This document shows positions 47,136-56,243 of a stretch of DNA of 64,000 nucleotides, piece by piece. The stretch's first letter is position 1. Each line of letters starts with the position of its first letter. The translations under genes and the position numbers were made by a program. The stretch comes from Marmoricola sp. OAE513 (GTDB lineage: Bacteria > Actinomycetota > Actinomycetes > Propionibacteriales > Nocardioidaceae): positions 3,472,001-3,536,000 of the forward strand of contig NZ_JBEPOC010000001.1 in the NCBI RefSeq assembly GCF_040546585.1, given 5' to 3'. The notes beneath the pieces were generated by a model. The model had not been told where the DNA came from and searched no databases. It saw only the letters and a program-made list of their open reading frames with translations.

Positions 47136-47153
47136 ATATGTCCGGTTTGAACC
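47136..47153 (-). promoter_or_regulatory. Shared Tad promoter-region motif, flp copy
   Basis: On the minus strand this 18-mer reads GGTTCAAACCGGACATAT. It matches at 16 of 18 positions the one at 56215-56232 in front of the cpaB-tadZ-tadA operon. It lies 90 to 110 nt upstream of the flp start. A CATAGTT sequence follows about 24 nt downstream (near 47105). Confidence 0.6.
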
Positions 47154-47256
47154 ATATAGTCATAACGGGTCATGCGTCGGGCCACGAAAGGACGATGGTC
47201 CTGAAAGGTCCCTCGTCGAGGTCGGGACCCTGGTATGCCGCAGGTCGGAGAGGTGA

Positions 47257-47898
47257 CTACTGGGGCGGCGGGGTGGCGTCGATCAGGCCCATCCGCATCG
47301 CGGAGACGAGGGCCTGGGCGCGGTTCCCGGCGCCCAGCTTCTCGTAGACCTTGGCGATGTGGGTCTTCGCCGTCGACTCGCTGATGTACAGGTTGGCCGC
47401 GATGGTCGCCACGCCCAGGCCGTCCGCGAGCAGGTCGAGGACCTGACGCTCGCGGTCCGAGAGCCGCGGCGTCGAGGACGACATCCGTCGCATCATCGCC
47501 TCGGGGAGCCCCGCGCAGGTGAAGCTGCGGGGGGACACGGCGGCGTGCCGGGCGGCGGCGATCACTTCTCCGCTGGGGGAGTCCTTGCCGACGAAAGCCG
47601 AGGCGCCGGCGTCCATCGCGGCGAAGATCTGCTCGTCCCCGGCGTACATGGTGAGCACGACGATGCCGAGCTCGTTGCGCTCCTTGCGCAGGGAGCGCAC
47701 CAGGTCGAGCCCGGAGCCGTCGGGGAGCCGCAGGTCGACCACGACGACGTCCGGCGCGAGTGCGCTGACGGTGGACTGGGCCTCGGCGATCGAGGACGCC
47801 TCGCCGACCACGGCGAACCCGGCCTCGCGGGCGAACGCCATCGCGAGCCCGTGGCGGATCAGCTCGTGGTCGTCCACCAGCAGTACTGACGTGGTCAA
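47257..47898 (-). CDS. LuxR-family response regulator
   Basis: A 213-residue NarL-type regulator. The receiver domain has acceptor D55 in VVVVDLRLPDGSG and the acidic pair DD at 9-10. The LuxR HTH is at about 145-205 (LSDRERQVLDLLADGLGVAT). The TTG at 47898-47896 has GAGGGG upstream. Its kinase gene follows upstream at 47950. It lies beside the flp promoter, so control of the Tad genes is likely but not proven. Confidence 0.9.
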   Translation of the reverse strand: MTTSVLLVDDHELIRHGLAMAFAREAGFAVVGEASSIAEAQSTVSALAPDVVVVDLRLPDGSGLDLVRSLRKERNELGIVVLTMYAGDEQIFAAMDAGASAFVGKDSPSGEVIAAARHAAVSPRSFTCAGLPEAMMRRMSSSTPRLSDRERQVLDLLADGLGVATIAANLYISESTAKTHIAKVYEKLGAGNRAQALVSAMRMGLIDATPPPQ

Positions 47899-47949
47899 GT
47901 GCGCCCCTCTCGGTCTGTGCAGGGTAACTGCTGCGGAGTCGGTCCAGCC

Positions 47950-49452
47950 CTAGGCGAGCCGGAGGGAGACCCGCGTTCCTCGTCCGTCGCCCACAGGGGA
48001 CTCGACGCTGAGGCTGGCACCGACGCGTTCGGCGCGCTCCTCCATGATGCGCATCCCGTGGGAATCGGCTCGGGCCGACTGCAGTCCGGTGCCGTCGTCG
48101 GTGACGTCGATCTCGGCGTACGGCGGGTGCACCCGGCACCGCACCCACAGGTTGCTCCCGCCCGAGTGCCGTCGGGCGTTGTTGATCGCCTCCTGGGCGA
48201 TGCGCAGCAGCTCGGCTTCGACGAGAGGCCGCAGACGTACCGAGGACTCGTCGAGGGTCACGTGCACCGTCATCGGTGAGTGCGACCCGACGTGCCGGGC
48301 GAACAGCGCGATGCTCTCCCCGAGGCCCTGCCCCGGCGCTGTCTCGTTGCGCAGGTCGAACACCGAGTTGCGCAGCTCGCCGACGACCCGGGTCACCTCC
48401 TTGCGGAGCAGGGCGACACCCGCGGCCTGGTCCGGGTCGGTCGTCGAGGCGGCCAGGTTGTCGACCAGGTAGCCGAGGGAGGCCACGTCCTGCGCGACGC
48501 CGTCGTGCACCTCGCGGGCCAGCCGGCGACGCTCCTCGGCGGTCGCGGCCTCGTGGACGCTGGTGAACAGCAGGGCAGCGCTGAGCTGGACGGCCGAGCT
48601 GTGCAGCCGGCGGATGATCCGGTCGAGCGCCGCGGGGTCCGGGGGAGCCGGGCACTCGATCAGGACGACCGCGACCTTCTCGGCGCCGCTGCTCATCGGC
48701 AGTGCGATCCGGGTGCCGCCGTACGTCGGGCGCTGGGTCCGCCAGCACTCGCGCAGCAGCACGTCGGAGGACTCCAGCGGGAAGGTGACCGCTCCCGTGG
48801 AGTACCGCAGCGGGGTGAAGGCGTCCCCGTGGCGCACCACCACGACCGCCTGCCGGACGACGACCTCCTCGGCGACCACCGCCATCGCCTGGTCGGCGAG
48901 GTCGACCGGGTCCAGGCCCGAGGTGAGCTGGCCGGAGAGGTCGCGCAGCTGACGGATCAGTCCCAGTGCGCTGCGGTAGGACTCGTCCGCGGACGGCGTG
49001 GTGACCGTACGCCGGGTGAAGGTGCCGAGCAGTCCCAGGCCCAGCCCGGTGGTCAACCAGGTGACCGCCGTGCCGGCGACCTCGGAGTGGAAGTGGCCCA
49101 GGACCAACCACGCCGACAGGCCCATGGCGATCGCCTCCGCGACCAGGACGGCGCCCACCCAGCGGATGCCGGCGGCGATCCCCCCGATCAGCACCGGCGT
49201 CGCCAGGTAGGGCATCGCCGCCTGGTGGTCGGGATAGGCCCAGATCGCGACGAGCCCGGTGGCTGCGCCCTCGGCGAGGACGATCAGCCGGTCCGGGAAG
49301 CGCCGGGTGAGCGACGCCGTCCCGGCGGCCACCGCGATCGCGGCGACGAACCAGAGCCCGTCCAGGGTGACCTGCCCGACGAGCGCGGTCGAGGCGATGA
49401 CGGCGAGGGTGAAGACCCTGGCCGCCGCGGCCACCCGGAGAAGATCGGTCAC
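47950..49452 (-). CDS. NarL-type sensor histidine kinase
   Basis: A 500-residue kinase with a membrane domain of about five to six helices (1-147), a GAF-like middle part (about 165-295), HisKA_3 with H316 in AREVHDGVAQD and a HATPase domain (AQEAINNARRHSGG, VTDDGTGL). It pairs with the LuxR regulator encoded after it, 51 nt apart. The signal is unknown. Confidence 0.9.
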   Translation of the reverse strand: MTDLLRVAAAARVFTLAVIASTALVGQVTLDGLWFVAAIAVAAGTASLTRRFPDRLIVLAEGAATGLVAIWAYPDHQAAMPYLATPVLIGGIAAGIRWVGAVLVAEAIAMGLSAWLVLGHFHSEVAGTAVTWLTTGLGLGLLGTFTRRTVTTPSADESYRSALGLIRQLRDLSGQLTSGLDPVDLADQAMAVVAEEVVVRQAVVVVRHGDAFTPLRYSTGAVTFPLESSDVLLRECWRTQRPTYGGTRIALPMSSGAEKVAVVLIECPAPPDPAALDRIIRRLHSSAVQLSAALLFTSVHEAATAEERRRLAREVHDGVAQDVASLGYLVDNLAASTTDPDQAAGVALLRKEVTRVVGELRNSVFDLRNETAPGQGLGESIALFARHVGSHSPMTVHVTLDESSVRLRPLVEAELLRIAQEAINNARRHSGGSNLWVRCRVHPPYAEIDVTDDGTGLQSARADSHGMRIMEERAERVGASLSVESPVGDGRGTRVSLRLA

Positions 49453-49464
49453 GCGGCGATCATG

Positions 49465-50406
49465 TCACTTCACGGTGCCCGAGAAGCTGTCCATGATCTG
49501 GATCCCGGCCGGACCGAGGACCGCGATGAACAGGCACGGCAGGATGCAGAAGATCAGCGGGACCAGGATCTTGACGGGCACCTTCTGCGCCATCTCCTCG
49601 GCCCACTGGCGCTTCTTGACCCGGATCTCCGAGGACTGCACCCGCAGCACCTGCGCGATCGGGATACCGAACGAGTCGGCCTGGACCATCGCACTGACGA
49701 ACGAGCGCAGGTCGGGCAGGTTGGTGCGCTCGGCGAGCGAGCGCAGTGCCTCGGTGCGCCCGCGACCGATCTGCATCTCCTGCAGCATCCGGGAGAACTC
49801 CTCGGCCAGCGGCCCCTCGGTGTTCCGGGCCACCTGGGCCACGGCGGCGTCGAAGCCGAGGCCGGACTCCACCGAGATGGTCAGCAGGTCGATGGCGTCG
49901 GGCAGGGCGCGCTGGAGGAGCTCCGCACGCTCGTAGGCCTGCTGGTACAGGTACAGGTTCGGTGCCATGTAGCCGGCCACCGAGAGACCCACCACGGCGA
50001 CCAGGGTGGGTAGGAAGCCCAGGCCCATGACGGTGGTCAGCAGCAGCGAGACCACCAGGGCCGCGAAGAAGCAGACGACCTTGCCGGCGCTGACGCGGTC
50101 GGCGGTCCAACCGCGCGGGTTGCCGGCGAGCTCGAGCTTCTCGTGGATCCGGTCACCTGCGTCGGCCGGCGTCAACCGACGTCCGAGGCCCTGGGCCTTG
50201 GCGAGGAGGGGGAGCAGGACGCGGTCGGTGAACGACGCGTCGATCTCCTTCTTCATCTCGGTCGGCGCCGAGGTGAGCGCCTCCAGGACGGCGATGGACC
50301 GGTTGACGCCGAGGTCGCCGCGGGGCGACAGGGCCAGGACCGCGATCACGATGACGAGGGCACCGAAGATCAGTCCGACTCCGAGGAGCATCATGGCTGA
50401 GCTCAT
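49465..50406 (-). CDS. tadC: Type II secretion F protein, TadC
   Basis: A 313-residue inner-membrane platform protein of the Tad system with N- and C-terminal membrane helices. The T2SSF domain (about 160-290) has RALPDAIDLLTISVESGLGFDAA. It follows tadB by one base and ends the operon from cpaB. It anchors the assembly ATPase. Confidence 0.9.
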   Translation of the reverse strand: MSSAMMLLGVGLIFGALVIVIAVLALSPRGDLGVNRSIAVLEALTSAPTEMKKEIDASFTDRVLLPLLAKAQGLGRRLTPADAGDRIHEKLELAGNPRGWTADRVSAGKVVCFFAALVVSLLLTTVMGLGFLPTLVAVVGLSVAGYMAPNLYLYQQAYERAELLQRALPDAIDLLTISVESGLGFDAAVAQVARNTEGPLAEEFSRMLQEMQIGRGRTEALRSLAERTNLPDLRSFVSAMVQADSFGIPIAQVLRVQSSEIRVKKRQWAEEMAQKVPVKILVPLIFCILPCLFIAVLGPAGIQIMDSFSGTVK

Positions 50407-50407
50407 C

Positions 50408-52360
50408 TCACACCTCCACCTTCGAGACCTTGGACATCCACAGGATTCCGACGCCGAGCAGCACGGCCATGCCCGCGCACATCAGCCACCCGATCGGTGT
50501 GGTGTACATCGGGTGCACGTAGTCGGGCTTGGACAGCGTCAGGTAGGCCAGGAACGCCGGCGGCAGACCACCGAGGATCCAGCAGGACAAGCGGCCCTCG
50601 GCCGACAGGGCGCGCACGTGGCGGCGCAGGTACTCCCGCTCGCGCAACGTGCTGGCGACGGCGAGCAGCAGCTCGGCCAGGTTTCCACCGACCTCGCGCT
50701 GGATCCGGATCGCCATCACGACCCACTTGAAGTCCCGGCTCTGCATCCGCTCGGCGACACCCTCCAGGGCGTCCTCCAGCGGTACGCCGAGGCGGCTCTC
50801 CACGATCGCTCGCTTGAACTCCGAGGTGATCGGCTCGGTGCCCTCCCGCACGATGGTGTCCATCGACTGCGCCAGCGACAGGCCGGCCGAGAGGCTGCCC
50901 GACATCAGCTGCAGGGTGTCGGCCAGGTTGGTGCCGAACGCCTTGAGCCGTCGTGAGCGCTGGAAGCCGAGGTAGATCCACGGACCGATCGCACCGAGCG
51001 CGAGGAACAGGATCAGGGCGATCGGGTTGCCTGCGGTGATCAGCAGGCCGACGAGACCCGCGCCGAAGGCGATGCCGGCGTGCATGAGCAGCCACTCCGA
51101 GGACTTCAGCGCGAAGCCGGCGCCCTCGAGCCGCAGGGCGATCTTGGCCTCGATGCCCTGGTTGCTGGACAGCACGGTGGCGGCTGCCTGACGGGCCTGC
51201 TCGGCGAGGCTGCGCGCGGCGTCCTGCTCGGCGCGGATCGAGGCCCGGGTCACCTTCGAGCCGGCAGGCTCGGTCGCGGTGTAGACCTGCATCTGGTCCG
51301 CGAGCGGCACCTTCGCCTCGGCCGGCTTGGCCAGGGCGATGTAGAGGACGCCGACCAGGCCGATGCCCATCGCGAACACCGCGGCGTACATCAGCGGCTG
51401 CGAGATCGGCATCGAACCGTCGATGACGTCGGAGACCTTGTTCACGGCCTCGGTCGGTGCGTCCGGCTCCCGGACCGAGACGAAGGCAGCGGCGGTGTGG
51501 CTGCTGCCGCCGGCGTCCAGGGTGACCTTGACGGTGGCGTCGGTGTCCTTGACCGCAGCGGGGACGGTCGCCGTGACCAGCACCTGGCGGGCCAGCGTGC
51601 CGGCCTCGGTGCTGAACGCCTCGGTCAGTGCCTTGGGGTCGGCCGCCGAGATGACCGTGCCGCGACCGGCCTCGACCAGCTCGGTGAGCGGCTCGGGAGC
51701 CTTGGTGCCCTGCTCGAGGGAGACCACGTCCAGCTTCACGCCGGAGGCCTTCACCGCGTCCAGGACGGGCTTCAGGTCGGCGCCGGTGTTGTCCAGGCCG
51801 TCGGAGAGCACCAGCACCTGGCGCTGGCCGTTGGAGTCGCCGGTCGTGCTGACGGCGGTCTGCACGCCCTCGTAGAGCGAGGTGTCCGGGTGCAGGTCGA
51901 GGCCGTTGATGACCGACTTCGACTTCTTCCGGTCCAGGCTCGGCGTCTGCCGGACGGTGACCTTGTCGTCGAAGGTGACGATGCCGATTTCGACGTTGGC
52001 CGGGACGGTGTCCAGGTACTTCAGCGCCGCCTTGCGCGCCTCGGCGATGCGGGTGCCGGACATGCTGCTGCTGGTGTCGATCGCGAGCACGGTGGTGCGT
52101 CGGACCTTGTCGCTGGACGCGGCCAGGACGGCGGACGCGTCGGCGCTCTGGCCGCCGATCGAGACGTCGACCGAGTCGAGGTCGACCTTGTCGTCGCTGT
52201 CCACCGAGACGAGCAGGCGGATCGTGCCGTCGGCCTTCTCGGAGTGGTCGATCCGGGCGTCGTCAGCTGCGGTGGCGGCCGCCGGGACCAGCACCGCGAA
52301 GGCGACCGCGGCGGTGGCGGAGAGGACGCGCAGCACCGACTTTCGGGCCGACTTCCTCAT
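50408..52360 (-). CDS. tadB: VWA-TadB fusion platform protein
   Basis: A 650-residue protein with an unusual layout. A signal peptide (1-32) is followed by a von Willebrand A domain (about 85-265) with a full MIDAS motif D95-T-S-S-S99. A membrane helix (about 325-345) links to a T2SSF domain (about 440-640, with LADTLQLMSGSLSAGLSLAQ). The usual TadB has about 300 residues, so the first half is an added extracytoplasmic adhesion-type domain. The gene overlaps tadA by four bases. Confidence 0.9.
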   Translation of the reverse strand: MRKSARKSVLRVLSATAAVAFAVLVPAAATAADDARIDHSEKADGTIRLLVSVDSDDKVDLDSVDVSIGGQSADASAVLAASSDKVRRTTVLAIDTSSSMSGTRIAEARKAALKYLDTVPANVEIGIVTFDDKVTVRQTPSLDRKKSKSVINGLDLHPDTSLYEGVQTAVSTTGDSNGQRQVLVLSDGLDNTGADLKPVLDAVKASGVKLDVVSLEQGTKAPEPLTELVEAGRGTVISAADPKALTEAFSTEAGTLARQVLVTATVPAAVKDTDATVKVTLDAGGSSHTAAAFVSVREPDAPTEAVNKVSDVIDGSMPISQPLMYAAVFAMGIGLVGVLYIALAKPAEAKVPLADQMQVYTATEPAGSKVTRASIRAEQDAARSLAEQARQAAATVLSSNQGIEAKIALRLEGAGFALKSSEWLLMHAGIAFGAGLVGLLITAGNPIALILFLALGAIGPWIYLGFQRSRRLKAFGTNLADTLQLMSGSLSAGLSLAQSMDTIVREGTEPITSEFKRAIVESRLGVPLEDALEGVAERMQSRDFKWVVMAIRIQREVGGNLAELLLAVASTLREREYLRRHVRALSAEGRLSCWILGGLPPAFLAYLTLSKPDYVHPMYTTPIGWLMCAGMAVLLGVGILWMSKVSKVEV

Positions 52361-53601
52361 GACGACTCCGGGATGAACGTGCGGGCGTCGACGGTCACGT
52401 TGGCATGAGCCATCTTCTCCAGGAACTTCGGTCGCAGACCGGTCGCCTTCAGCGAGCCCAGGCTGCGGCCGTCGGCGTCGAAGCCGGCGGAGTTGTCGAA
52501 GAGGAAGATGTCCTGCAGCGTGATGACGTCGCCCTCCATCCGCTCCACCTCGGTGACGTGGGTGATCCGGCGGGTGCCGTCCTTGAGGCGGGCCTGGTGC
52601 ACGATCACGTCGACCGCGGAGGCGACCTGCTCGCGGATGGCGCGCATCGGCAGGTCCATGCCTGCCATCAGGACGAGGGTCTCGAGCCGGGCCAGCGTGT
52701 CGCGCGGGCCGTTGGAGTGGACCGTGCAGATCGAGCCGTCGTGACCGGTGTTCATCGCCTGGAGCATGTCCAGTGCCGAGGCGTCACGGACCTCGCCGAC
52801 GACGATGCGGTCGGGCCGCATGCGCAGGGAGTTCCGGACCAGGTCGCGGATGCTGACCTCGCCCTTGCCCTCGATGTTCGAGGGACGCGACTCCAGGCGC
52901 ACGACGTGGTCCTGCTTGAGCTGCAGCTCAGCGGCGTCCTCGATCGTCACGATCCGCTCGTCGGAGGGGATGAACGAGGAGAGCACGTTGAGCGTGGTGG
53001 TCTTGCCGGCACCGGTACCGCCGGAGACGATCACGTTGAGACGGCCGCGCACGCAGGCGTCGAGGAAGTCGGCCGTCTTGCGCGACATCGAGCCGAAGTC
53101 GATGAGGTTCTCGACGGTGAGCGGGTCGGCGGCGAACTTCCGGATGGTCAGCGTGCTGCCGTCGATCGCCAGCGGCGGGACGACCGCGTTGACACGGCTG
53201 CCGTCGGGCAGACGGGCGTCGACCATCGGGGAGGCCTCGTCGATCCGGCGACCGATCCGGGAGACGATCTTGTCGATCGTGCGACGCAGGTGGGCCTCGT
53301 CGTTGAAGGTGCCGTCGACCCGGACCAGCTTGCCGTTGCGCTCGAGCCAGATGTCGAACGGCCCGTTCACCATGACCTCGGCGACGCTGCTGTCACGCAG
53401 GTACGGCTCGATCGGCCCGTAGCCGAGGATGTCGTCGGCGATCTCCTGGGTGATCCGCTGCCGGTCGTTGGCGGTGAGCGGACGCTCGCTGGCGGCCATC
53501 ACGTCGGCCAGCGCCTGGCGGACCATCGCCTCGAGCTCGGTGGCGCTGAGGTTGGCGTCGTACAGCTTGGGACCGAGCTGCACGAGAAGTTCCTCGTGCA
53601 C
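52357..53601 (-). CDS. tadA: Tad pilus assembly ATPase TadA/CpaF (conserved core)
   Basis: The core of a T2SS-E family ATPase, 414 residues from the GTG at 53601. Walker A is GGTGAGKTTT (K200 of this start); later IEDAAELQL and RIVVGEVRDASALDML are the Walker B and Asp boxes. The reading frame stays open upstream of 53601 and still looks coding (KPAKDRFDDLKGT), while the true N-terminus lies in another frame to 54026. The full product would be 556 residues if one base were restored near 53754-53757. Confidence 0.85.
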   Translation of the reverse strand: MHEELLVQLGPKLYDANLSATELEAMVRQALADVMAASERPLTANDRQRITQEIADDILGYGPIEPYLRDSSVAEVMVNGPFDIWLERNGKLVRVDGTFNDEAHLRRTIDKIVSRIGRRIDEASPMVDARLPDGSRVNAVVPPLAIDGSTLTIRKFAADPLTVENLIDFGSMSRKTADFLDACVRGRLNVIVSGGTGAGKTTTLNVLSSFIPSDERIVTIEDAAELQLKQDHVVRLESRPSNIEGKGEVSIRDLVRNSLRMRPDRIVVGEVRDASALDMLQAMNTGHDGSICTVHSNGPRDTLARLETLVLMAGMDLPMRAIREQVASAVDVIVHQARLKDGTRRITHVTEVERMEGDVITLQDIFLFDNSAGFDADGRSLGSLKATGLRPKFLEKMAHANVTVDARTFIPESS

Positions 53602-53757
53602 CGTGCCCTTGAGGTCGTCGAACCGGTCCTTGGCGGGCTTGCCCTTGCTGGGCGTGCCGGTGACGCCGGAGCCCAGGCTCGGCGCCGGGGTGGGCGTCGG
53701 GGTGGGTGCCGGCGGGGGAGACGTCGCGATCGGAGCAGCGGTCGCGCCGTCGCGGGG

Positions 53758-54026
53758 TGGCTGCCGCCCACGTGCGCACCGCCGTTCGATCCGCCGTTCG
53801 ACGTGGCGGGCTTCGCCGACGGGGCGGCGGGCGCCGCTGCCCGCTGGACCCGGGCCGGTGCTGCCGGAGCCGCGTGGGCCGGGGTCGCGGCCGGTGCCGG
53901 GGCAGGTGCCGCCGGGGCCGGCGCCACGGCCGCGCTCGCGGTCGGTTCGGCGCCGTTCGCCGCAGGCTTTCCGCCGGTCTCGGTCGATCCCAGCAGCTGT
54001 GCCAGTCGATCTTGGAATTCGCTCAT
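53758..54026 (-). other. Frameshifted N-terminal region of tadA
   Basis: Starting at the ATG 54026 this frame encodes MSEFQDRLAQLLGSTETGG and a long Ala/Pro-rich linker, typical of actinobacterial TadA N-termini. Around 53740-53770 the coding sense switches to the frame of 52357-53601 (SHP then RDGATAAPIATS). One missing base in the C/G run at 53754-53757 explains the change and gives exactly 557 codons. Sequencing error and real mutation are both possible. Confidence 0.75.
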
Positions 54027-54061
54027 GCTCCCCGCCCCCAATGTCGGTTAACGCTTGGTCT

Positions 54062-55246
54062 TTACTTCCTGAGCCGGCTGAACACGCTGCGCTTGGCCGG
54101 CTCGACCGGTCCTGCGCCGTTGTGCTGGGCCGAGGTCCGGCTGCCTGCGCCGTGCAGCTCGGCCGCCAGGCCGAGGAGTGCCTTGCTGACCGGGTGGTCC
54201 GGGTTCCCGACCACGATCGGCCGCCCGTTGTTCGTCGCGCTGGCCACGGCGAGCGCGGTCGGCAGCGACGTGGAGATCTTCATCTTGAGCAGCCCTTCGA
54301 CCACCGACGGTGCGAGCCCGACCTCGTCGTCCGCGCGGTTCAGCAGCAGGTGCCGGTGGCTGGGGACCAGGCCGAGGTTGTCGAGCGTCTCGATCGCGAC
54401 CTTCACGTTCTTGACGGTCGGGACGTCCAGCGTGGCGATGAGCACGCACTCGTCGGTCTCCTCGAACGCGTGCAGGACGTACTCGTCGAACGACGGCGAG
54501 GTGTCCAGGACCACGTAGTCGAACTGCTCCCGGAGGATGCGCAGGACCCGCAGGATCAGCGCCGGGCTGATCCGCTCCTTGGCGTCCGGGTGCGTCGGAG
54601 CCGCCAGGATCGACAGGCCGTCGTGCCGGGTGAGCAGCGTGTCCAGGAGGCTGAAGTCGAGGTGCTCCTCGGCATCGATCGCCTCGGCGATGGTGTGGTC
54701 CGGGATCACCTGGAGGGTGATGGCCACGTCGCCGAAGCCGAGGTCGAGGTCGACCAGGCAGACCTTGGCGCCCCGGTTGCTCAGCGCCAGAGCCAGGTTC
54801 ACCGAGACCGTGGTCTTGCCGACCCCGCCCTTCGGCGAGAACACCGTGATCACCTTGCCGTCGCGGCTGCCGCCGTCACCGACCGGGCCGCGGATGGCCT
54901 CCCAGGTGGACCGGCTGCGGTCCACGGCTGCGGTGATCTGGTCGAGGTCGTCGGCACGGGCGACGGCGCTCGCGCCGACCTGCATCGCGGACTGGAACAC
55001 GTCCGAGGTGGGGTCGGTGCGCAGCAGGACGACGCCCAGTGCCGGGTGCGTGGCACGCAGAGTCGCCCCGATCGCGAGCGCGGTGTCGAGATCGGTGCTC
55101 GGTCCGAGCAGGGCCACGTACTCGTTGCCCTGCTCGGTCAGCCAGGCGTCGAGCTGCGACGCATCGGCGACGACCTGGGTCCCCAGCGGGAGTGCCGGCG
55201 CGAGCGCGCTGGCCCAGCTGCTGTCAGGTTCGACAAGAACAGGCAT
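54062..55246 (-). CDS. tadZ: TadZ/CpaE-like ATPase
   Basis: A 394-residue protein: an N-terminal receiver-like domain (about 1-115, acceptor Asp lost or changed) and a MinD/ParA-type ATPase (about 130-370) with the deviant Walker A SPKGGVGKTT at 137-146. It is thought to place the pilus machine at the cell pole. It lies between cpaB and tadA in the operon. Confidence 0.88.
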   Translation of the reverse strand: MPVLVEPDSSWASALAPALPLGTQVVADASQLDAWLTEQGNEYVALLGPSTDLDTALAIGATLRATHPALGVVLLRTDPTSDVFQSAMQVGASAVARADDLDQITAAVDRSRSTWEAIRGPVGDGGSRDGKVITVFSPKGGVGKTTVSVNLALALSNRGAKVCLVDLDLGFGDVAITLQVIPDHTIAEAIDAEEHLDFSLLDTLLTRHDGLSILAAPTHPDAKERISPALILRVLRILREQFDYVVLDTSPSFDEYVLHAFEETDECVLIATLDVPTVKNVKVAIETLDNLGLVPSHRHLLLNRADDEVGLAPSVVEGLLKMKISTSLPTALAVASATNNGRPIVVGNPDHPVSKALLGLAAELHGAGSRTSAQHNGAGPVEPAKRSVFSRLRK

Positions 55247-55270
55247 GGTGCGACCTTTCGGGAGAGTCGG

Positions 55271-55990
55271 TCACTTCTTGAAGAGGTTGGAGTTGTCGAC
55301 CTTCAGGTCGGCGCTGACCTCGGAGTCCTTGTTGACCAGGCCGAACGCGAGCTCGGAGCTGGAGGTCGCGAAGAGGATCTTCTGCGCCTGGAGCTGGCTC
55401 ACGCCGAGCGTGAACAGCGTGCGCGGCAGCTGCTCGGTGGTCTGCGCGCCGCTCTCGTCCGTCGTCGTGGTGGCGACGACGGTGGTGGTGCCGACGCCGA
55501 TGATCGGGACGTCGGTCAGCAGCGTGCGCGAACCTTCGCCCGAGACCGAGAAGATGACGACCTTGTCGCCCGGGTTCACGAAGCCCGCCACACGACCGGT
55601 GTCGGTCAGGTTCACCGAGACCGCCATCAGGCCCTTCGGGATCGCCAGCGTGCTGGTCGAGGCCGGGGCAGCGGCAAACTTGGTGCCGATGATCTGCTCA
55701 CCGGGGTTGATCGCGGTCTGCGCGATCTGGGTGCTGATCGCGTCGAGCGAGGTCAGCGCGTCGGGCAGGCGGTCGCCCTCGCCGACGGTGCTCTCCTCGA
55801 TCTTGCCGGCGGCCTGCGCGTCGGCGACGCTCTCCCCGGCGTTGATCAGCTTCACAGCCTTCAGGACCGGAACTGCCTTGTACGCGTCCGCTGCCCGGTT
55901 GTCGGCGTTGCGGACGTACAGGAAGACGATCAGCGTGCCCAGTGCTGCGATCACCGCGGCTGCTGCCAGTAGGACTCTCCTGCGATCCAT
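55271..55990 (-). CDS. cpaB: RcpC/CpaB-like SAF-domain protein
   Basis: A 239-residue membrane-anchored protein (helix at about 6-24) with the SAF domain (about 40-115). It contains PVLKAVKLINAGESV, INPGEQIIGTKFAA and VNPGDKVVIFSVSG. It belongs to the channel part of Tad systems. It is the first gene of the leftward operon; the 253-nt gap before fadD15 holds the promoter motifs. Confidence 0.85.
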   Translation of the reverse strand: MDRRRVLLAAAAVIAALGTLIVFLYVRNADNRAADAYKAVPVLKAVKLINAGESVADAQAAGKIEESTVGEGDRLPDALTSLDAISTQIAQTAINPGEQIIGTKFAAAPASTSTLAIPKGLMAVSVNLTDTGRVAGFVNPGDKVVIFSVSGEGSRTLLTDVPIIGVGTTTVVATTTTDESGAQTTEQLPRTLFTLGVSQLQAQKILFATSSSELAFGLVNKDSEVSADLKVDNSNLFKK

Positions 55991-56214
55991 CTGAGGGACC
56001 CCCTTCGCTCATGGCGTCCCGTTGCAGCTGTCTCCGAGTGCGGATTTGCACCGGAGGGCAGGTCGCGCACGAGCACCGAAGTGTTGGTCGCCGACGCACC
56101 CTCACGCGTAGGCGACACCATGAACTATGCGCGACAATTCGGGCATTTGCACTGGAAAGCCCGATATCCGACCATATGGCTATGTCGGGAGTAGCCCGAA
56201 TGGACTATGTCCGG

Positions 56215-56232
56215 ATATGTCCGGATCGAACC
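56215..56232 (-). promoter_or_regulatory. Shared Tad promoter-region motif, cpaB copy
   Basis: On the minus strand this reads GGTTCGATCCGGACATAT and matches the flp copy at 16 of 18 positions. It lies 225 to 242 nt before the cpaB start, just past the end of fadD15. More copies of the half-site TATGTCCGG or TATGTCGGG (plus strand) lie at 56181 and 56206, and CATAGTT occurs near 56121. Confidence 0.6.
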
Positions 56233-56243
56233 GGGCGGGACCT

